Shown: piece after piece, positions 47,391 through 56,537 of the stretch
Layout: every line of letters starts with the position of its first letter
Numbering within the stretch: the first letter of the stretch is position 1
NCBI GenBank assembly: GCA_021772515.1
Contig: JAJFLU010000053.1
Coordinates: 124,001 to 188,000, forward strand
Origin: Opitutales bacterium
Lineage (GTDB): Bacteria > Verrucomicrobiota > Verrucomicrobiia > Opitutales > UBA2987
Length of the DNA stretch: 64,000 nucleotides
Reading direction: 5' to 3'
Translations under genes and position numbers: made by a program
Notes under the pieces: generated by a model
What the model saw: the letters and a program-made list of their open reading frames with translations, nothing else
Told to the model about the DNA's origin: nothing
The model's database searches: none

Positions 47391-48134
47391 ATGAACCCTA
47401 TTTTCAAAATATCCTCGAAAATTAGGCGATTGTTACGTATTTTATTCAGGAAAGTATATTCAGGAAAACGATTGAAATACGGATACACAAATCATACTAA
47501 AAAAAGGAATGGAAAAGTATTTAAGCATTATATAGGAAATGATGCTGCTACAAGAATGGAGTTAGAAGTTTGTGCATTGCGTGAACTTTCAGGCAAGGTC
47601 AAGATTCCAGAGTTAGAGTCATTAAATAAAGAAAAGCATCAAATTTGCATGAATTTTATAAATGGAATTCACGCCATGGATTTACTCCATAGTGATTACA
47701 GTATGCAGATTCAAAATCTTTGTGGAAAAGCGCTTCGAGAATTGCAAGAGATATCTCCAGAGACCCTAAGGGGCAAAGTACCTGGTGGCGGTCCTATAAT
47801 CGTAAATGGAGATTTTAGTGTTAAAAATATTCTGGTATCTCAAGATTACTCAAAAATAGTTGCCGTGTTGGATTGGGAGCAGGTTCACCTTGGGAACAAA
47901 CTTGAGGATTTGTGCTGGCATGAGTTGGTATTGCGATTAAATTCCCCACAAGCATCGGAGTTGATGAATGCTTTTTTTGAAGGTTATGGTGAAATTCCTC
48001 CCTGGAAAGCACGGCAGAAAGGAATGCTCCACCGTCTTGATAAAATTATTGCTGAAGCTGCAAATGAAAATAACAGTGAAACTACGTTATTTTGGCAAAA
48101 CAAGCGCGTGGTTGCTGAATCATTTCAAGAGTAG
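47391..48134 (+). CDS. APH-fold phosphotransferase-like protein
   Basis: A 247-residue protein with the C-terminal half of the aminoglycoside-phosphotransferase/choline-kinase fold. The catalytic loop reads VNGDFSVKNILV, where the usual HGD is NGD but the catalytic Asp is kept, and the metal-binding Asp is in VAVLDWEQVHLG. The N-terminal lobe is short and basic. AT-rich like its neighbour and nine bases after it, so the two look inserted together. Possible role: phosphorylation of a sugar or lipid carrier in EPS synthesis (inference). Confidence 0.65.
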   Translation: MNPIFKISSKIRRLLRILFRKVYSGKRLKYGYTNHTKKRNGKVFKHYIGNDAATRMELEVCALRELSGKVKIPELESLNKEKHQICMNFINGIHAMDLLHSDYSMQIQNLCGKALRELQEISPETLRGKVPGGGPIIVNGDFSVKNILVSQDYSKIVAVLDWEQVHLGNKLEDLCWHELVLRLNSPQASELMNAFFEGYGEIPPWKARQKGMLHRLDKIIAEAANENNSETTLFWQNKRVVAESFQE

Positions 48135-48250
48135 TAGGAGTTAATTCTCAACATAGAAACTCTTTCAATAGCATATCGATAACACATTTTCTTCCTACCG
48201 TTGGCTACAAGATCTCTCTTTTAGCATTTCCTTAATTGCTCCAAACTCTC

Positions 48251-50605
48251 ATGTCTTCTTTGCAAAATGCCTCTTTGGCGCGGTCACCGTGGTTTTTGGG
48301 GCTTATATTTATTACGGCTTTGGTTTTGCTTGGGGGCGGGACATTGTTATGGACACAGGCGGTTGCACTATTCGGGATTGGCTTGTTTCTCGTCATCGCT
48401 CCTCCCCGAAAAGGCCCTGGACCGTTGGCTGACCTGGCCGTATTGGGAATACTTTTTGTTATCCTTTTGGGATTTATTCCACTAACAGGCTCATTCAGGG
48501 ATTCCTGGTGGATTGAAGCTGCGAAATCTCTGGGTATTGAACTGCCCACGTCTGTCACCTTGCAGCCCTACCGTTCTCTTGAGGCATTGATTCCGCTATT
48601 GGCCGGGTTGGCGTGGCTCTATTCGGCGGTTTCCTGGGAAATAGGCCACCGGATGCGGAAAAAACTTCTTTGGGCATTCGTAATATCGATCACGCTTCTT
48701 TCCGTTGGGGTCATCGCGGGCACACTTTTGCAGATGCAGTACCCATTTGCGAAATCCGTGCATAATTTCAGCTATTTCCCCAATCGCAACCAGACCAGCA
48801 GCCTCTTGGCCATGGGCGGAGTGGTCTCGTTTGGGTTGACCATGCGGGCTCTGCTGCACCGGAGAATTTCGGCGATTTTTGGGGCAGTTTGCACCGGATT
48901 GGTATTTTTTGCCCTCATCTACAGCCTTTCGCGGGCGGGGCTGCTGCTTTTTATTGTCGGCTGCTCGATATGGGTTGGGCTTTCCATTCGGCCCACCCGG
49001 ATGGCCCGGTTCTCTATTTTAGCCGCCTCCGGGCTAGTCCTCTTTTTCAGCCTGTTTGTGTTTTTTGGCGGTTCAACATTATCGCGTGTCAGTAATCTGT
49101 TTAAAAATTCAGATTCGAGCGAAGCGGTGGATTTTCGATTTCTCGTCTATGAGGATACCGGTCGAATGATTGCAGATGAACCGGTAGTTGGGGTGGGGCT
49201 GGCCAACTTTCCGGTCGCGTTTTCCCAATACCGGGAGGCATCGGCAAATCATAACAGTATCTTGCATCCCGAGAGCGACTGGCTGTGGCTGTGGGCGGAA
49301 CTGGGCCTTGCAGGATTTTTATGCTGCATAATGCTGTTGGGAGTCTTGCTTTGGGGTCTTATTCCCCGAAATGATAAACGCGGGAGCTCTACCGCACGGG
49401 CGGCAGTTGCGGCGTTGTTTATATTTTTGCTGCATTCAATCGTCGATGTGGGAGGGCATCGATTTGGCACAATTATGGCCGCGATCTGGCTGTATGGCCT
49501 TGCCCGACAACGACCGGTTTCCGAAAAGCCACTTTGGATGGCTCCGTCGATTTGGCGAATGTTCGGGGTGTTGCTTGCCGGGGTGGGAGTCGCCTGGTTG
49601 GCCGCCGATGCGTTGATGCTTCCCTGGCATTCCAGCATTGTTATGAAGCGGAGTGAGGCAATGTTAAAACCGGAATCGGAGTCGTTAAATCTCGAAGAGG
49701 TTATGGAAACGGTTGACATGGCCGTGCGCCGCTACCCGCTCGATTGGCGGGCGTATTTCAACCGGGCGCAGGTGAGGCTTTATCGATTGGGTGAACCGGC
49801 AAAAGCGCTCGAAGATTTCCGTCGCGCCCGGTTTCTGGAGCCCATTGCAGCACAGGTGCCCTATTACGAAGGATTGGCATGGCTGCCATTTCAGCCTGTG
49901 CTGGCAGCCTCCGCGTGGAGGAAGGCTCTTGCCCGGCAAACCGACGACCGGGCCTTGATCATTCGCGGTATTTTGAGCAATTTGCGATATTCGCCGCAGG
50001 TGACGGCTTTGGTATCGGATTTATCGATGATTGATCCGGATTTTCGCCATGAATATTTGAGTCGCCTGACAGGGGATGAATTTTTAAGGGAATTCAGCCG
50101 GGATTTAGCCAATAGCCCGACTCTCGGTTTTTTCAATTGCTCTCAAAAAAAGGGTATATTGAACCGCTGGCTAGCCATTGCCGGTCCAGAGGCGCTAATT
50201 GATTACCTGGATCACCAACCCGAATTGGCCGAGGAGCAATGGTGGTTCAGGGCTGATATTCTGTCGCGACAGAGGCATTTTCTGGAGGCGCTTGAGATAG
50301 TCTGGAGCCATCTGCCGCCCGCCGCAATATCCGATTTTCGGGAAGATGAAGACATTGAATCTTTGCGGCGCACTCTTCTGAGCTTTCCTTCCAATATTGT
50401 GGTGGCGTCTTCCCTGCTTAAAAGACAGATCGATTCAGCCGACTGGAAAGGCGCGGAACGGACGCTGGCGATTCTCGAAAACCAGGAGCAATCGCCACCA
50501 TTTGTTTATTACTGGAAGTCCCGATTAGAATTCGAGAAGGGACTTTATGAGCAAAGCTGGAAATCCATACAGATTTATCTGAAGTCGGCGGCGCAACCCA
50601 GGTGA
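48251..50605 (+). CDS. O-antigen ligase (Wzy_C) family membrane protein with TPR-like C terminus
   Basis: About 784 residues. The first ~470 contain roughly a dozen membrane helices with the Wzy_C-type loop HNFSYFPNRNQTSSLLAMGG, and VGVGLANFPVAFSQYR, and SANHNSILHPESDWLW. The C-terminal soluble part looks like TPR/Sel1-like helices (DWRAYFNRAQVRLYRLGE, AWRKALARQ). Such fused proteins occur near exosortase genes and polymerise or ligate polysaccharide. The start is the ATG at 48251 (a TTG at 48236 is also in frame). It converges on the exosortase gene, with 15 bases between stops. Confidence 0.83.
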   Translation: MSSLQNASLARSPWFLGLIFITALVLLGGGTLLWTQAVALFGIGLFLVIAPPRKGPGPLADLAVLGILFVILLGFIPLTGSFRDSWWIEAAKSLGIELPTSVTLQPYRSLEALIPLLAGLAWLYSAVSWEIGHRMRKKLLWAFVISITLLSVGVIAGTLLQMQYPFAKSVHNFSYFPNRNQTSSLLAMGGVVSFGLTMRALLHRRISAIFGAVCTGLVFFALIYSLSRAGLLLFIVGCSIWVGLSIRPTRMARFSILAASGLVLFFSLFVFFGGSTLSRVSNLFKNSDSSEAVDFRFLVYEDTGRMIADEPVVGVGLANFPVAFSQYREASANHNSILHPESDWLWLWAELGLAGFLCCIMLLGVLLWGLIPRNDKRGSSTARAAVAALFIFLLHSIVDVGGHRFGTIMAAIWLYGLARQRPVSEKPLWMAPSIWRMFGVLLAGVGVAWLAADALMLPWHSSIVMKRSEAMLKPESESLNLEEVMETVDMAVRRYPLDWRAYFNRAQVRLYRLGEPAKALEDFRRARFLEPIAAQVPYYEGLAWLPFQPVLAASAWRKALARQTDDRALIIRGILSNLRYSPQVTALVSDLSMIDPDFRHEYLSRLTGDEFLREFSRDLANSPTLGFFNCSQKKGILNRWLAIAGPEALIDYLDHQPELAEEQWWFRADILSRQRHFLEALEIVWSHLPPAAISDFREDEDIESLRRTLLSFPSNIVVASSLLKRQIDSADWKGAERTLAILENQEQSPPFVYYWKSRLEFEKGLYEQSWKSIQIYLKSAAQPR

Positions 50606-50620
50606 AACAGGGGCTATTTT

Positions 50621-52186
50621 TCAGGAATTTCCTGGGGTCACGACCACGGTCCTGTCCAAAAACTCTCCCGCCTTGGCGCGCGCTTCGGTTATTGAATCCA
50701 CTCCGGTAATTATTATTTCAAGCGTCCGCCGGCCTTTGATTTTCTCTCCTCGCATGGCGGCGCCTAGTCGGTCCCCGGCTGTGCGGGACATGGGTATGAC
50801 GGCTTCCCCCTGGTTATCATTCCAGACGGCGAAAAAGACATGGGCATTGTAGCCCCGCGCGGTGAAAGTGTAGGAATCGAGGGATATTTGCAGGCCGTTT
50901 CGCTTCCAGAGGAGGGGGTCGGCTTTGTTGGAAAGCTCAAATCCGGCCGAAGGCAGGCACACCTCAGGTCCGTGAATATCGGCGAAAGATGAAATTTTGC
51001 CCTCATCCCAGGTAAAAAAATAAACTACCCAATTTTCGTGGTCATTCTCCTGCCAATGGGCTTGGGCTCCCTCCGAGTAACGAAGAATGGATCGAATACC
51101 GGCGGGTATTTCCCCGAGTACGATATCGGGGCTGGCGCGGGGCCAATCGATGGTTGCGATGAGTGGTTCCGATGCTACTCCGGGGTGGGAATTTGCCCGT
51201 TGGTACCACCTATGGCTGGCCGGATAACTGAGAAGGCATAAGACGGCCAGTGAGATCGATTTTCTCTTACTGAGCCACTGAATCTTTGCTTTGGAGGGGT
51301 CCGGAGCCACTTCCGAGGGTTTTTTGGCGCGTTTTCTGTTAATCGCGATAGCCAACCCGAGGAGGAGTAGAAACGCAGTCAAAGATACCATGTATCCGAC
51401 GGGGTCATGCCACGTTTTGGTAACGTCACCGCCGTTTGAGTAAGTTATGTAGGTGAGGAGGAAAGTTCTGGCGACATTGAGTGTTACCGAAATACCGGCG
51501 CCGAAAAGGAGTAAAATCAGTCGCAGGGAAACGGAGTATCGATACATTTCCCCCAAAAAATAGGCGGCCATGATGGTGGATTGAAATGATCGCACACCGC
51601 TGCATGCTTCTTCCACCCCGACCCATCCCGTTGCCAGTTGGATCAAATTCCCCTGCTGAATGGCGAATATCCCCAGCAAGTTCATAAAATCCACGGTGAT
51701 GGCGGCCACCATTCCCATAAGATTTTGGGTGAGCTGTTGCTCGAAATGCATGGGCCAAGGCACCGCGAAAAGGAAAATGGCGAGGGCCGGAGCAAACCAT
51801 TTCGCCCAGGATTTGCCTCCCCATAGAGCGAAAATTCCGAGAGTTGCCCCGTAAACCGCCAGAGCGTGAATCCAATAAACCATTCGCCAATCAGGGTTTG
51901 CCTCCCAAATTATTTTTAAGGGAAAAAGAAGTAGAGCCGTTGCCCAAATGCAGATCTGGATTGGAATCGACCACGGTTTTGCCGTTTCGGTTTCGGGACG
52001 GATCGACCATTTTAGGTAAAAGAGATAGAGGGCAATAAACGGAACCAGATAACCGAACCGGTATCGTTCGTTGATGGACCATTCGATGCTCAAAACACGA
52101 ATCAAATCCACCCAGAATATTCCGAGAATCAGGAGGTTGGCGGCGACCAGACCCAGCTTTTTCTGGTGTCTCTTACGTTTCTTCAT
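50621..52186 (-). CDS. Exosortase with C-terminal EpsI domain
   Basis: 521 residues. The N-terminal ~300 form an exosortase of about eight membrane helices, with the catalytic Cys195 in EEACSGVRS, Arg240 in NVARTFLL and His260 in TWHDPVGY. The C-terminal EpsI-type domain (DUF3485) has IPAGIRSILRYSEGAQAHW and HGPEVCLPSAGFEL. Exosortases cleave and anchor PEP-CTERM-like proteins at the surface, usually with EPS production. I found no PEP-CTERM-like C terminus among the proteins in this window, so its substrates are elsewhere or of another type. It is convergent with the ligase gene, not in the same transcript. Confidence 0.9.
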   Translation of the reverse strand: MKKRKRHQKKLGLVAANLLILGIFWVDLIRVLSIEWSINERYRFGYLVPFIALYLFYLKWSIRPETETAKPWSIPIQICIWATALLLFPLKIIWEANPDWRMVYWIHALAVYGATLGIFALWGGKSWAKWFAPALAIFLFAVPWPMHFEQQLTQNLMGMVAAITVDFMNLLGIFAIQQGNLIQLATGWVGVEEACSGVRSFQSTIMAAYFLGEMYRYSVSLRLILLLFGAGISVTLNVARTFLLTYITYSNGGDVTKTWHDPVGYMVSLTAFLLLLGLAIAINRKRAKKPSEVAPDPSKAKIQWLSKRKSISLAVLCLLSYPASHRWYQRANSHPGVASEPLIATIDWPRASPDIVLGEIPAGIRSILRYSEGAQAHWQENDHENWVVYFFTWDEGKISSFADIHGPEVCLPSAGFELSNKADPLLWKRNGLQISLDSYTFTARGYNAHVFFAVWNDNQGEAVIPMSRTAGDRLGAAMRGEKIKGRRTLEIIITGVDSITEARAKAGEFLDRTVVVTPGNS

Positions 52187-52230
52187 GCAGGCTATTATCG
52201 GTTGCCAAGACTGCTTTTCAACTGTTTGGC

Positions 52231-54210
52231 TTAAATCTCGTTTGCTGCCTTGACGATGCTTTCGGGTTTCATGCCCAATTCGTCCATTACGATGTCACCC
52301 GGTGCGCTCAGGCCAAACCGATCGATTCCGACCACCATGCCCTCAAGGCCGACGTAGCGATGCCATAAGGCGGAGACTCCAGCCTCGATGGCGATTCGTT
52401 TCCGGCAGCTATTTGGCAGGACGCTCTCGCTGTAATCGGCGGATTGGCGGTCGAAACGCTCGAAACAGGGCATGGAGACGACCCGGACTCCTTGGCCCAA
52501 TTCATTGGCAGCAGCCAGCGCGTGCTGTAGTTCGCTTCCGGTGGCCAAAATGATTAGTTCGAGCTCGCTCTGTTCGCGATGGGCGACATAGGCGCCTTGT
52601 CGTGCGCCATTTCGGCGTTCCGATACCGAAATCTGGTTCTGGTTGGGCACGTTTTGGCGGGTTAGAACAATGGCGGTTGGTCCCTCGGTTCTCTCCAATG
52701 CGGCGACGAAAGCGCCTGCGGTTTCCTCGGGATCCGCCGGGCGGATAACATCGAGATTGGGGACGCAGCGAAGGGAGCTAACCATTTCCACCGGTTGGTG
52801 GGTCGGGCCATCTTCGCCGACGGCCACCGAGTCGTGGGTGAAGATATAATTTACCGGTAATTTTGATAGAGCAGCGAGGCGGATTGAGGGGCGCATGTAG
52901 TCGGAAAAGGCCATAAAGGTGGCTCCGGAAGCCCGGAAAAACCCCTCATAGGCAAAGCCGTTGAGGATCGCGGCCATGGCATGTTCGCGGATGCCGAACC
53001 AGATATTGCGGCCTGCGAAATTGTCTCTGCCGAAATCACCGCCATCTGGGATGTAGTTTTTGGTCGAACCGTAGAGATCGGCGCTCCCGCTAACGAGCAG
53101 GGGGAGGGCTTGGGCCAGATGCTGCAAGATTTTACCACCGGCGGCTCTGGTTGCGATGTTGGCATCAGAGGGGAACTCGGGAATTTCATCGAACAAACCT
53201 TGAGGGGCTTTTCCACTCAATCCGGTTTCCAACAATGCAGCCTTTTCGGGATTGGCCGACTTCCATGCGGAAAATACTTCGAGCCATTCTTCGTATTTTT
53301 TGATGAGGCCATTTTTGTGTTCGGCAAAGTAGGAACGGACTTCATCAGAAACAAAGAACGTCTCGTCCGGCAGCCCCATCCTGCGCCGGGCTGAATCGGC
53401 GAACTTTGCGCCGCCTTCCCCGTGGGCTTTGCTCGTGCCAGCTACTTCGGGTATGCCACGACCGATTTCGGTTTTGGCGATAATCAGTTTTGGGCGACTG
53501 TTATTGGTGTTTTTGGCTTCGCCGAGGGCTGTCGCAAACGCCGTCAAGTCGTGGCCATTCACGGTTGCGACATCAAAACCGTAGGCCTCGTAACGCTTGG
53601 CGGTGTCCTCGCTTTGGGTTCTATCGGCGGGGGCGTCGAGGGTTACATCGTTGGAGTCCAGAATCAGGATGAGGTTGTCGAGTCCATTATGCCCGGCGAA
53701 GGAGCAGGCCTCGGCGGCTATGCCCTCCTGAAGGCAGCCGTCTCCGGCCAAGCAGAAGATGTGATGGTCTAAAATCGCGTGATCGGCTGTGTTGAATTTT
53801 TGCTCGGCCATTTTTGCCGAAACTGCCATGCCGACGGCGTTGCCGATCCCCTGGCCGAGGGGCCCGGTGGTGGACTCGACTCCGGGGGTTTCTCCAAATT
53901 CGGGATGGCCGGGCGTCTTGCTGTGGAGTTGGCGGAAATTGCGAATTTCCTCCATCGGCAAGTCGAAACCACTTAAATGCAGCCAGGCATAGAGAAAGAT
54001 GCTACCGTGGCCTGCGGAGAGGACAAAGCGGTCGCGATTGATCCAGCGGGGCGCATTGGGATTAATTTCAAGAGTATGTCCATAAAGGACAGCGCCCATT
54101 TCTGCGGCCCCGAGAGGAAGGCCCAAGTGACCGATACCGGCGGCATGGACGGCATCGATGGCAAGACCTCTAGCCTCGGTAGCCGCTTTTTGAAGAATTT
54201 CTGTATTCAT
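52231..54210 (-). CDS. tkt: Transketolase
   Basis: 659 residues, full length. Thiamine diphosphate motif [40 protein letters not shown] near the start, [20 protein letters not shown] and the C-terminal transketolase domain are all present. Central enzyme of the pentose phosphate pathway. It sits alone, divergent from arsR, 44 bases from the exosortase gene on the same strand. Confidence 0.97.
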   Translation of the reverse strand: MNTEILQKAATEARGLAIDAVHAAGIGHLGLPLGAAEMGAVLYGHTLEINPNAPRWINRDRFVLSAGHGSIFLYAWLHLSGFDLPMEEIRNFRQLHSKTPGHPEFGETPGVESTTGPLGQGIGNAVGMAVSAKMAEQKFNTADHAILDHHIFCLAGDGCLQEGIAAEACSFAGHNGLDNLILILDSNDVTLDAPADRTQSEDTAKRYEAYGFDVATVNGHDLTAFATALGEAKNTNNSRPKLIIAKTEIGRGIPEVAGTSKAHGEGGAKFADSARRRMGLPDETFFVSDEVRSYFAEHKNGLIKKYEEWLEVFSAWKSANPEKAALLETGLSGKAPQGLFDEIPEFPSDANIATRAAGGKILQHLAQALPLLVSGSADLYGSTKNYIPDGGDFGRDNFAGRNIWFGIREHAMAAILNGFAYEGFFRASGATFMAFSDYMRPSIRLAALSKLPVNYIFTHDSVAVGEDGPTHQPVEMVSSLRCVPNLDVIRPADPEETAGAFVAALERTEGPTAIVLTRQNVPNQNQISVSERRNGARQGAYVAHREQSELELIILATGSELQHALAAANELGQGVRVVSMPCFERFDRQSADYSESVLPNSCRKRIAIEAGVSALWHRYVGLEGMVVGIDRFGLSAPGDIVMDELGMKPESIVKAANEI

Positions 54211-54310
54211 AAAAATAATATCCGAGAGAGTTTAGATAGAAGCCGGGAACGCTAGATCGCCTCGTCCGACAAGGCAACCGAGAAAAAGGAGCAAACTTGA
54301 GTAAAATAGG

Positions 54311-54316
54311 TTGACA
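54311..54316 (+). promoter_or_regulatory. -35 element in front of arsR
   Basis: A perfect TTGACA at 54311-54316, seven bases left of the operator palindrome. A matching -10 is poor (TAAAAA at 54335-54340, spacer 18), lying in the palindrome loop, so bound regulator would block it. Confidence 0.45.
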
Positions 54317-54322
54317 ACCGCA

Positions 54323-54352
54323 ATTATATGTAACTAAAAAGTTACATATAAT
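54323..54352 (+). promoter_or_regulatory. Perfect palindromic operator of arsR
   Basis: Arms ATTATATGTAAC (54323-54334) and GTTACATATAAT (54341-54352) are exact inverted repeats around a six-base loop. The right arm ends at the base before the start codon at 54353, so it occupies the place of a ribosome binding site. ArsR/SmtB proteins bind such dyads, so self-repression is likely. Confidence 0.75.
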
Positions 54353-54691
54353 ATGAATTTAGTATTTCAAGCATTGGGTAATCGCTGTCGGCGGGAGATT
54401 CTTGATATCTTGCGAGAGCAGCCGGGCAGCAATGTCGGGGATGTTTGTCGCTATTTCCCCCACAGCCGGATTGCTGTGATGAAGCATTTGCGGCTTCTGG
54501 AATTGGCTGGGCTAGTTATTTCTGAAAAAGTGGGACGCGAACGAAAGCTTTTTTTCAATACCGTGCCCATCCAGATGATCTATGATCGCTGGACAACCGA
54601 GTTTAGCGCCCTGTGGGCGAGCAAATTAACAGAAATCAAATATCGTGTGGAAGCAAAGAAAGGGTACGAGAACCTATCTCTAATTCGATGA
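54353..54691 (+). CDS. ArsR-family transcriptional regulator
   Basis: A 112-residue winged-helix regulator: FQALGNRCRREILDILREQP, then the recognition region HSRIAVMKHLRLLELAGLVISEKVGRERKLFFN. No Cys pair of the metal-sensing type is seen, so it more likely belongs to the group that pairs with AHSA1/SRPBCC genes. Its last seven residues (ENLSLIR and stop) are encoded by a miniature element that begins at 54670, so the natural C terminus has been replaced. There is no ribosome binding site because the operator dyad touches the ATG. Known pairs of this kind regulate their own operon. Confidence 0.88.
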   Translation: MNLVFQALGNRCRREILDILREQPGSNVGDVCRYFPHSRIAVMKHLRLLELAGLVISEKVGRERKLFFNTVPIQMIYDRWTTEFSALWASKLTEIKYRVEAKKGYENLSLIR

Positions 54692-54940
54692 TGATGCAAA
54701 GAGCAATTATGTGCTTGGAGCAAGGCGCGACGGGGCTTGCAGGGTTGGAAGCCCTGCTGTCCTGTCGGAACGCTGCTCAAACTTATAATTGCCTCTGTCC
54801 GAACGATTTGTGCGGCACGGTAGCATCTGCGGCGTTGGTTTGCACCCGAAGGGCGTCGAGCCCGTCGGGAGACAAATCCGCCTGGCATCTGCCACCGTGG
54901 CGCTACAAACATCATTCATCCGCGAATCTGAGATAGGTTC
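54670..54940. mobile_element. Miniature inverted-repeat element, copy 1 (271 bp)
   Basis: Ends are GAACCTATCTCTAATTCG and, inverted, CGAATCTGAGATAGGTTC: terminal inverted repeats of about 18 bases with one or two changes, continuing weakly to about 30. Two other copies are at 61626 and 62971, well over 80 percent identical by eye. It has an internal hairpin at 54839-54876 and no transposase. It lies between arsR and the AHSA1 gene. No clear target-site duplication is seen. Confidence 0.88.
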
Positions 54941-54944
54941 CAGC

Positions 54945-55460
54945 ATGGAAACCGTGAAAACCGTTTATAAAATATTTATCAAAGGCCGCATCAAGGATGT
55001 TTGGCGTGAGATTACGAGGACGAATGAGCCGCTGCCATTTTTCTTCAATTCGAGCATGCACACGACGGAACTGGGCGAAGGGGCGCCACTGCGGATGCGG
55101 ACTCCGAGTGGAAAGTACACCGGTGTTGTAGGGGAAGTGTTGGAATTTGACCCGCCGCATAGGTTTTCACATACCTTTAAATTTACGCAGTTGGATGACC
55201 CCTACTGCAAAGTCACTTATGAACTCAAGGAAGTGAGCGGAGGCGTTGATTTCACTTTGATATCCGAGGATCTTGTGCCAGGCAGCAAGACCGAGAAATA
55301 CATGAAGCAAGGCGAGGAGATCATCGGCACTACGCTCAAGGCATTGGTGGAAAAAAGGCCATTACCCGTTAAATCCCGTTTCATCCTTCTGATGTGCAAA
55401 TGGACGGAGTTCATGACACCAAAAAAGTCATTGACCACCAACTGGCCACTGAACAAATAG
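54945..55460 (+). CDS. AHSA1/SRPBCC-domain protein
   Basis: A 171-residue START-like fold protein: TVYKIFIKGRIKDVWREIT at the start, PSGKYTGVVGEVLEFDPPHRFSHTF in the middle, then EVSGGVDFTLISEDL. Such proteins bind small hydrophobic ligands and are often encoded next to ArsR regulators, as here. Its ATG is five bases after the end of the miniature element, and the element's terminal GAGATAGG sits seven bases before the ATG like a ribosome binding site. The stop TAG abuts the inverted repeat of the next mobile element. Confidence 0.85.
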   Translation: METVKTVYKIFIKGRIKDVWREITRTNEPLPFFFNSSMHTTELGEGAPLRMRTPSGKYTGVVGEVLEFDPPHRFSHTFKFTQLDDPYCKVTYELKEVSGGVDFTLISEDLVPGSKTEKYMKQGEEIIGTTLKALVEKRPLPVKSRFILLMCKWTEFMTPKKSLTTNWPLNK

Positions 55461-56493
55461 GGTCAGTCCAATACTATTGAAGTAATTTCTTGAAAATATC
55501 TAAATCGCCGCGTTGACCTCGTTGCATTTCATGGACGTATCGGCTCACGCTTTCTGCCCGGCCCATGTTCAATCTTTCAGCAATCCAAGCGTTTCGTGCC
55601 GTAAATCGTTTGCGGAGGACACAAGCGATGGAAACTTTCCATTGTGCGGACTTTTTTTCGGAGAGAACATCTGTTTCGCCTTTTTGCAAAAGTCGGAGGC
55701 AATGTTCTACGAAACGCTCCCATTGAAGGACGCGCAATTCTCCAGTCTCTTTTTCAACCAGCACTAAATTATTTTTCTCAAGGCTTTCTAAGATCGATTT
55801 TTTGAATGCCTGTGTTCCCAATGCCCAGCCTTTGCTCATCCGTTCGAATTTCATTTCTTTACGCGCAAGCTCATTCTCTTGCAGCCAATCCAAAAACTGT
55901 TGGTATTTAATCCTACCCTTGGGCGTGTCTTTCAAACCACCGGCTGCGTCTAAAAAAAGGCTTACGGAAAAATTACTCCAGCGCTGGCGTGGATGCACCA
56001 ATTGCCAAAAACTGCTCCAGCGATAGAGACTTAAATTCTCTGTTTTCACCATGTGGGCTCTTACTGGATTCAGATGGATGTAGTGGCAGAGAGGGCCCAT
56101 GCCGTCATTTTCCACCAACAAGCTTTTGTAGCGACCCTGGAAAACATGTCCATTTTCTCCTCGAAAACGGTTAAATCGATTTGCGAAAGTGCTCTGCAAC
56201 CAGCGCATGCCATCCACCAGATTACCCTGAGGTGTTTCCAAGGCCAAGTGGTAGTGATTGCTCATTAAACAGTAACCATGCAACTTCCAATCACACCTTT
56301 CGGACACCTCTTTCATGCAACTTAGAAAACTCCACTTGGATCCATCGTCCTCAAAAATTACCGTCCGGTAGTTTCCACGGCCCATAATATGATAACAAGC
56401 TCCCTCATATTCAATTCTCAGCTTTCGTGCCATAATCGTTCAGGTTGTTTGAACTAAGGTCTACTTATAATACAAAAATATTGGACTGACCCT
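55459..56493. mobile_element. REP-type transposon flanked by inverted repeats
   Basis: Outer inverted repeats AGGGTCAGTCCAATA (55459-55473) and TATTGGACTGACCCT (56479-56493) match perfectly over 15 bases and enclose one transposase gene. The left end starts inside the stop codon of the AHSA1 gene. No target duplication is obvious. Confidence 0.82.
55474..56433 (-). CDS. REP-associated tyrosine transposase (Y1, HUH superfamily)
   Basis: A 319-residue single-strand transposase. The HUH motif is in MSNHYHLALETP, and the catalytic Tyr is in CHYIHLNPVRAHM. The start is ARKLRIEYEGACYHIMGRGN, typical of these enzymes. A C-terminal extension of about 120 residues contains an HTH-like segment (ARNAWIAERLNMGRAESVSR). 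Relatives act on REP palindromes in intergenic DNA. Here it lies between two 15-base inverted repeats (see the element entry), which suggests that it can move its own unit. No stop or frameshift is seen, so it may be active. Confidence 0.9.
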   Translation of the reverse strand: MARKLRIEYEGACYHIMGRGNYRTVIFEDDGSKWSFLSCMKEVSERCDWKLHGYCLMSNHYHLALETPQGNLVDGMRWLQSTFANRFNRFRGENGHVFQGRYKSLLVENDGMGPLCHYIHLNPVRAHMVKTENLSLYRWSSFWQLVHPRQRWSNFSVSLFLDAAGGLKDTPKGRIKYQQFLDWLQENELARKEMKFERMSKGWALGTQAFKKSILESLEKNNLVLVEKETGELRVLQWERFVEHCLRLLQKGETDVLSEKKSAQWKVSIACVLRKRFTARNAWIAERLNMGRAESVSRYVHEMQRGQRGDLDIFKKLLQ

Positions 56494-56537
56494 TTTTAGA
56501 GTGGTTGGTTGAGGATGCCTTTGCGGTTTGATTGTGC

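Noticed and set aside
54688-54936. Conserved small open frame inside the miniature elements, starting with repeated ATG
   Set aside because: The frame is open in all three copies and indels are multiples of three, but changes between copies alter the amino acid more often than not, both strands are partly open, and there is no ribosome binding site. I treat it as non-coding.
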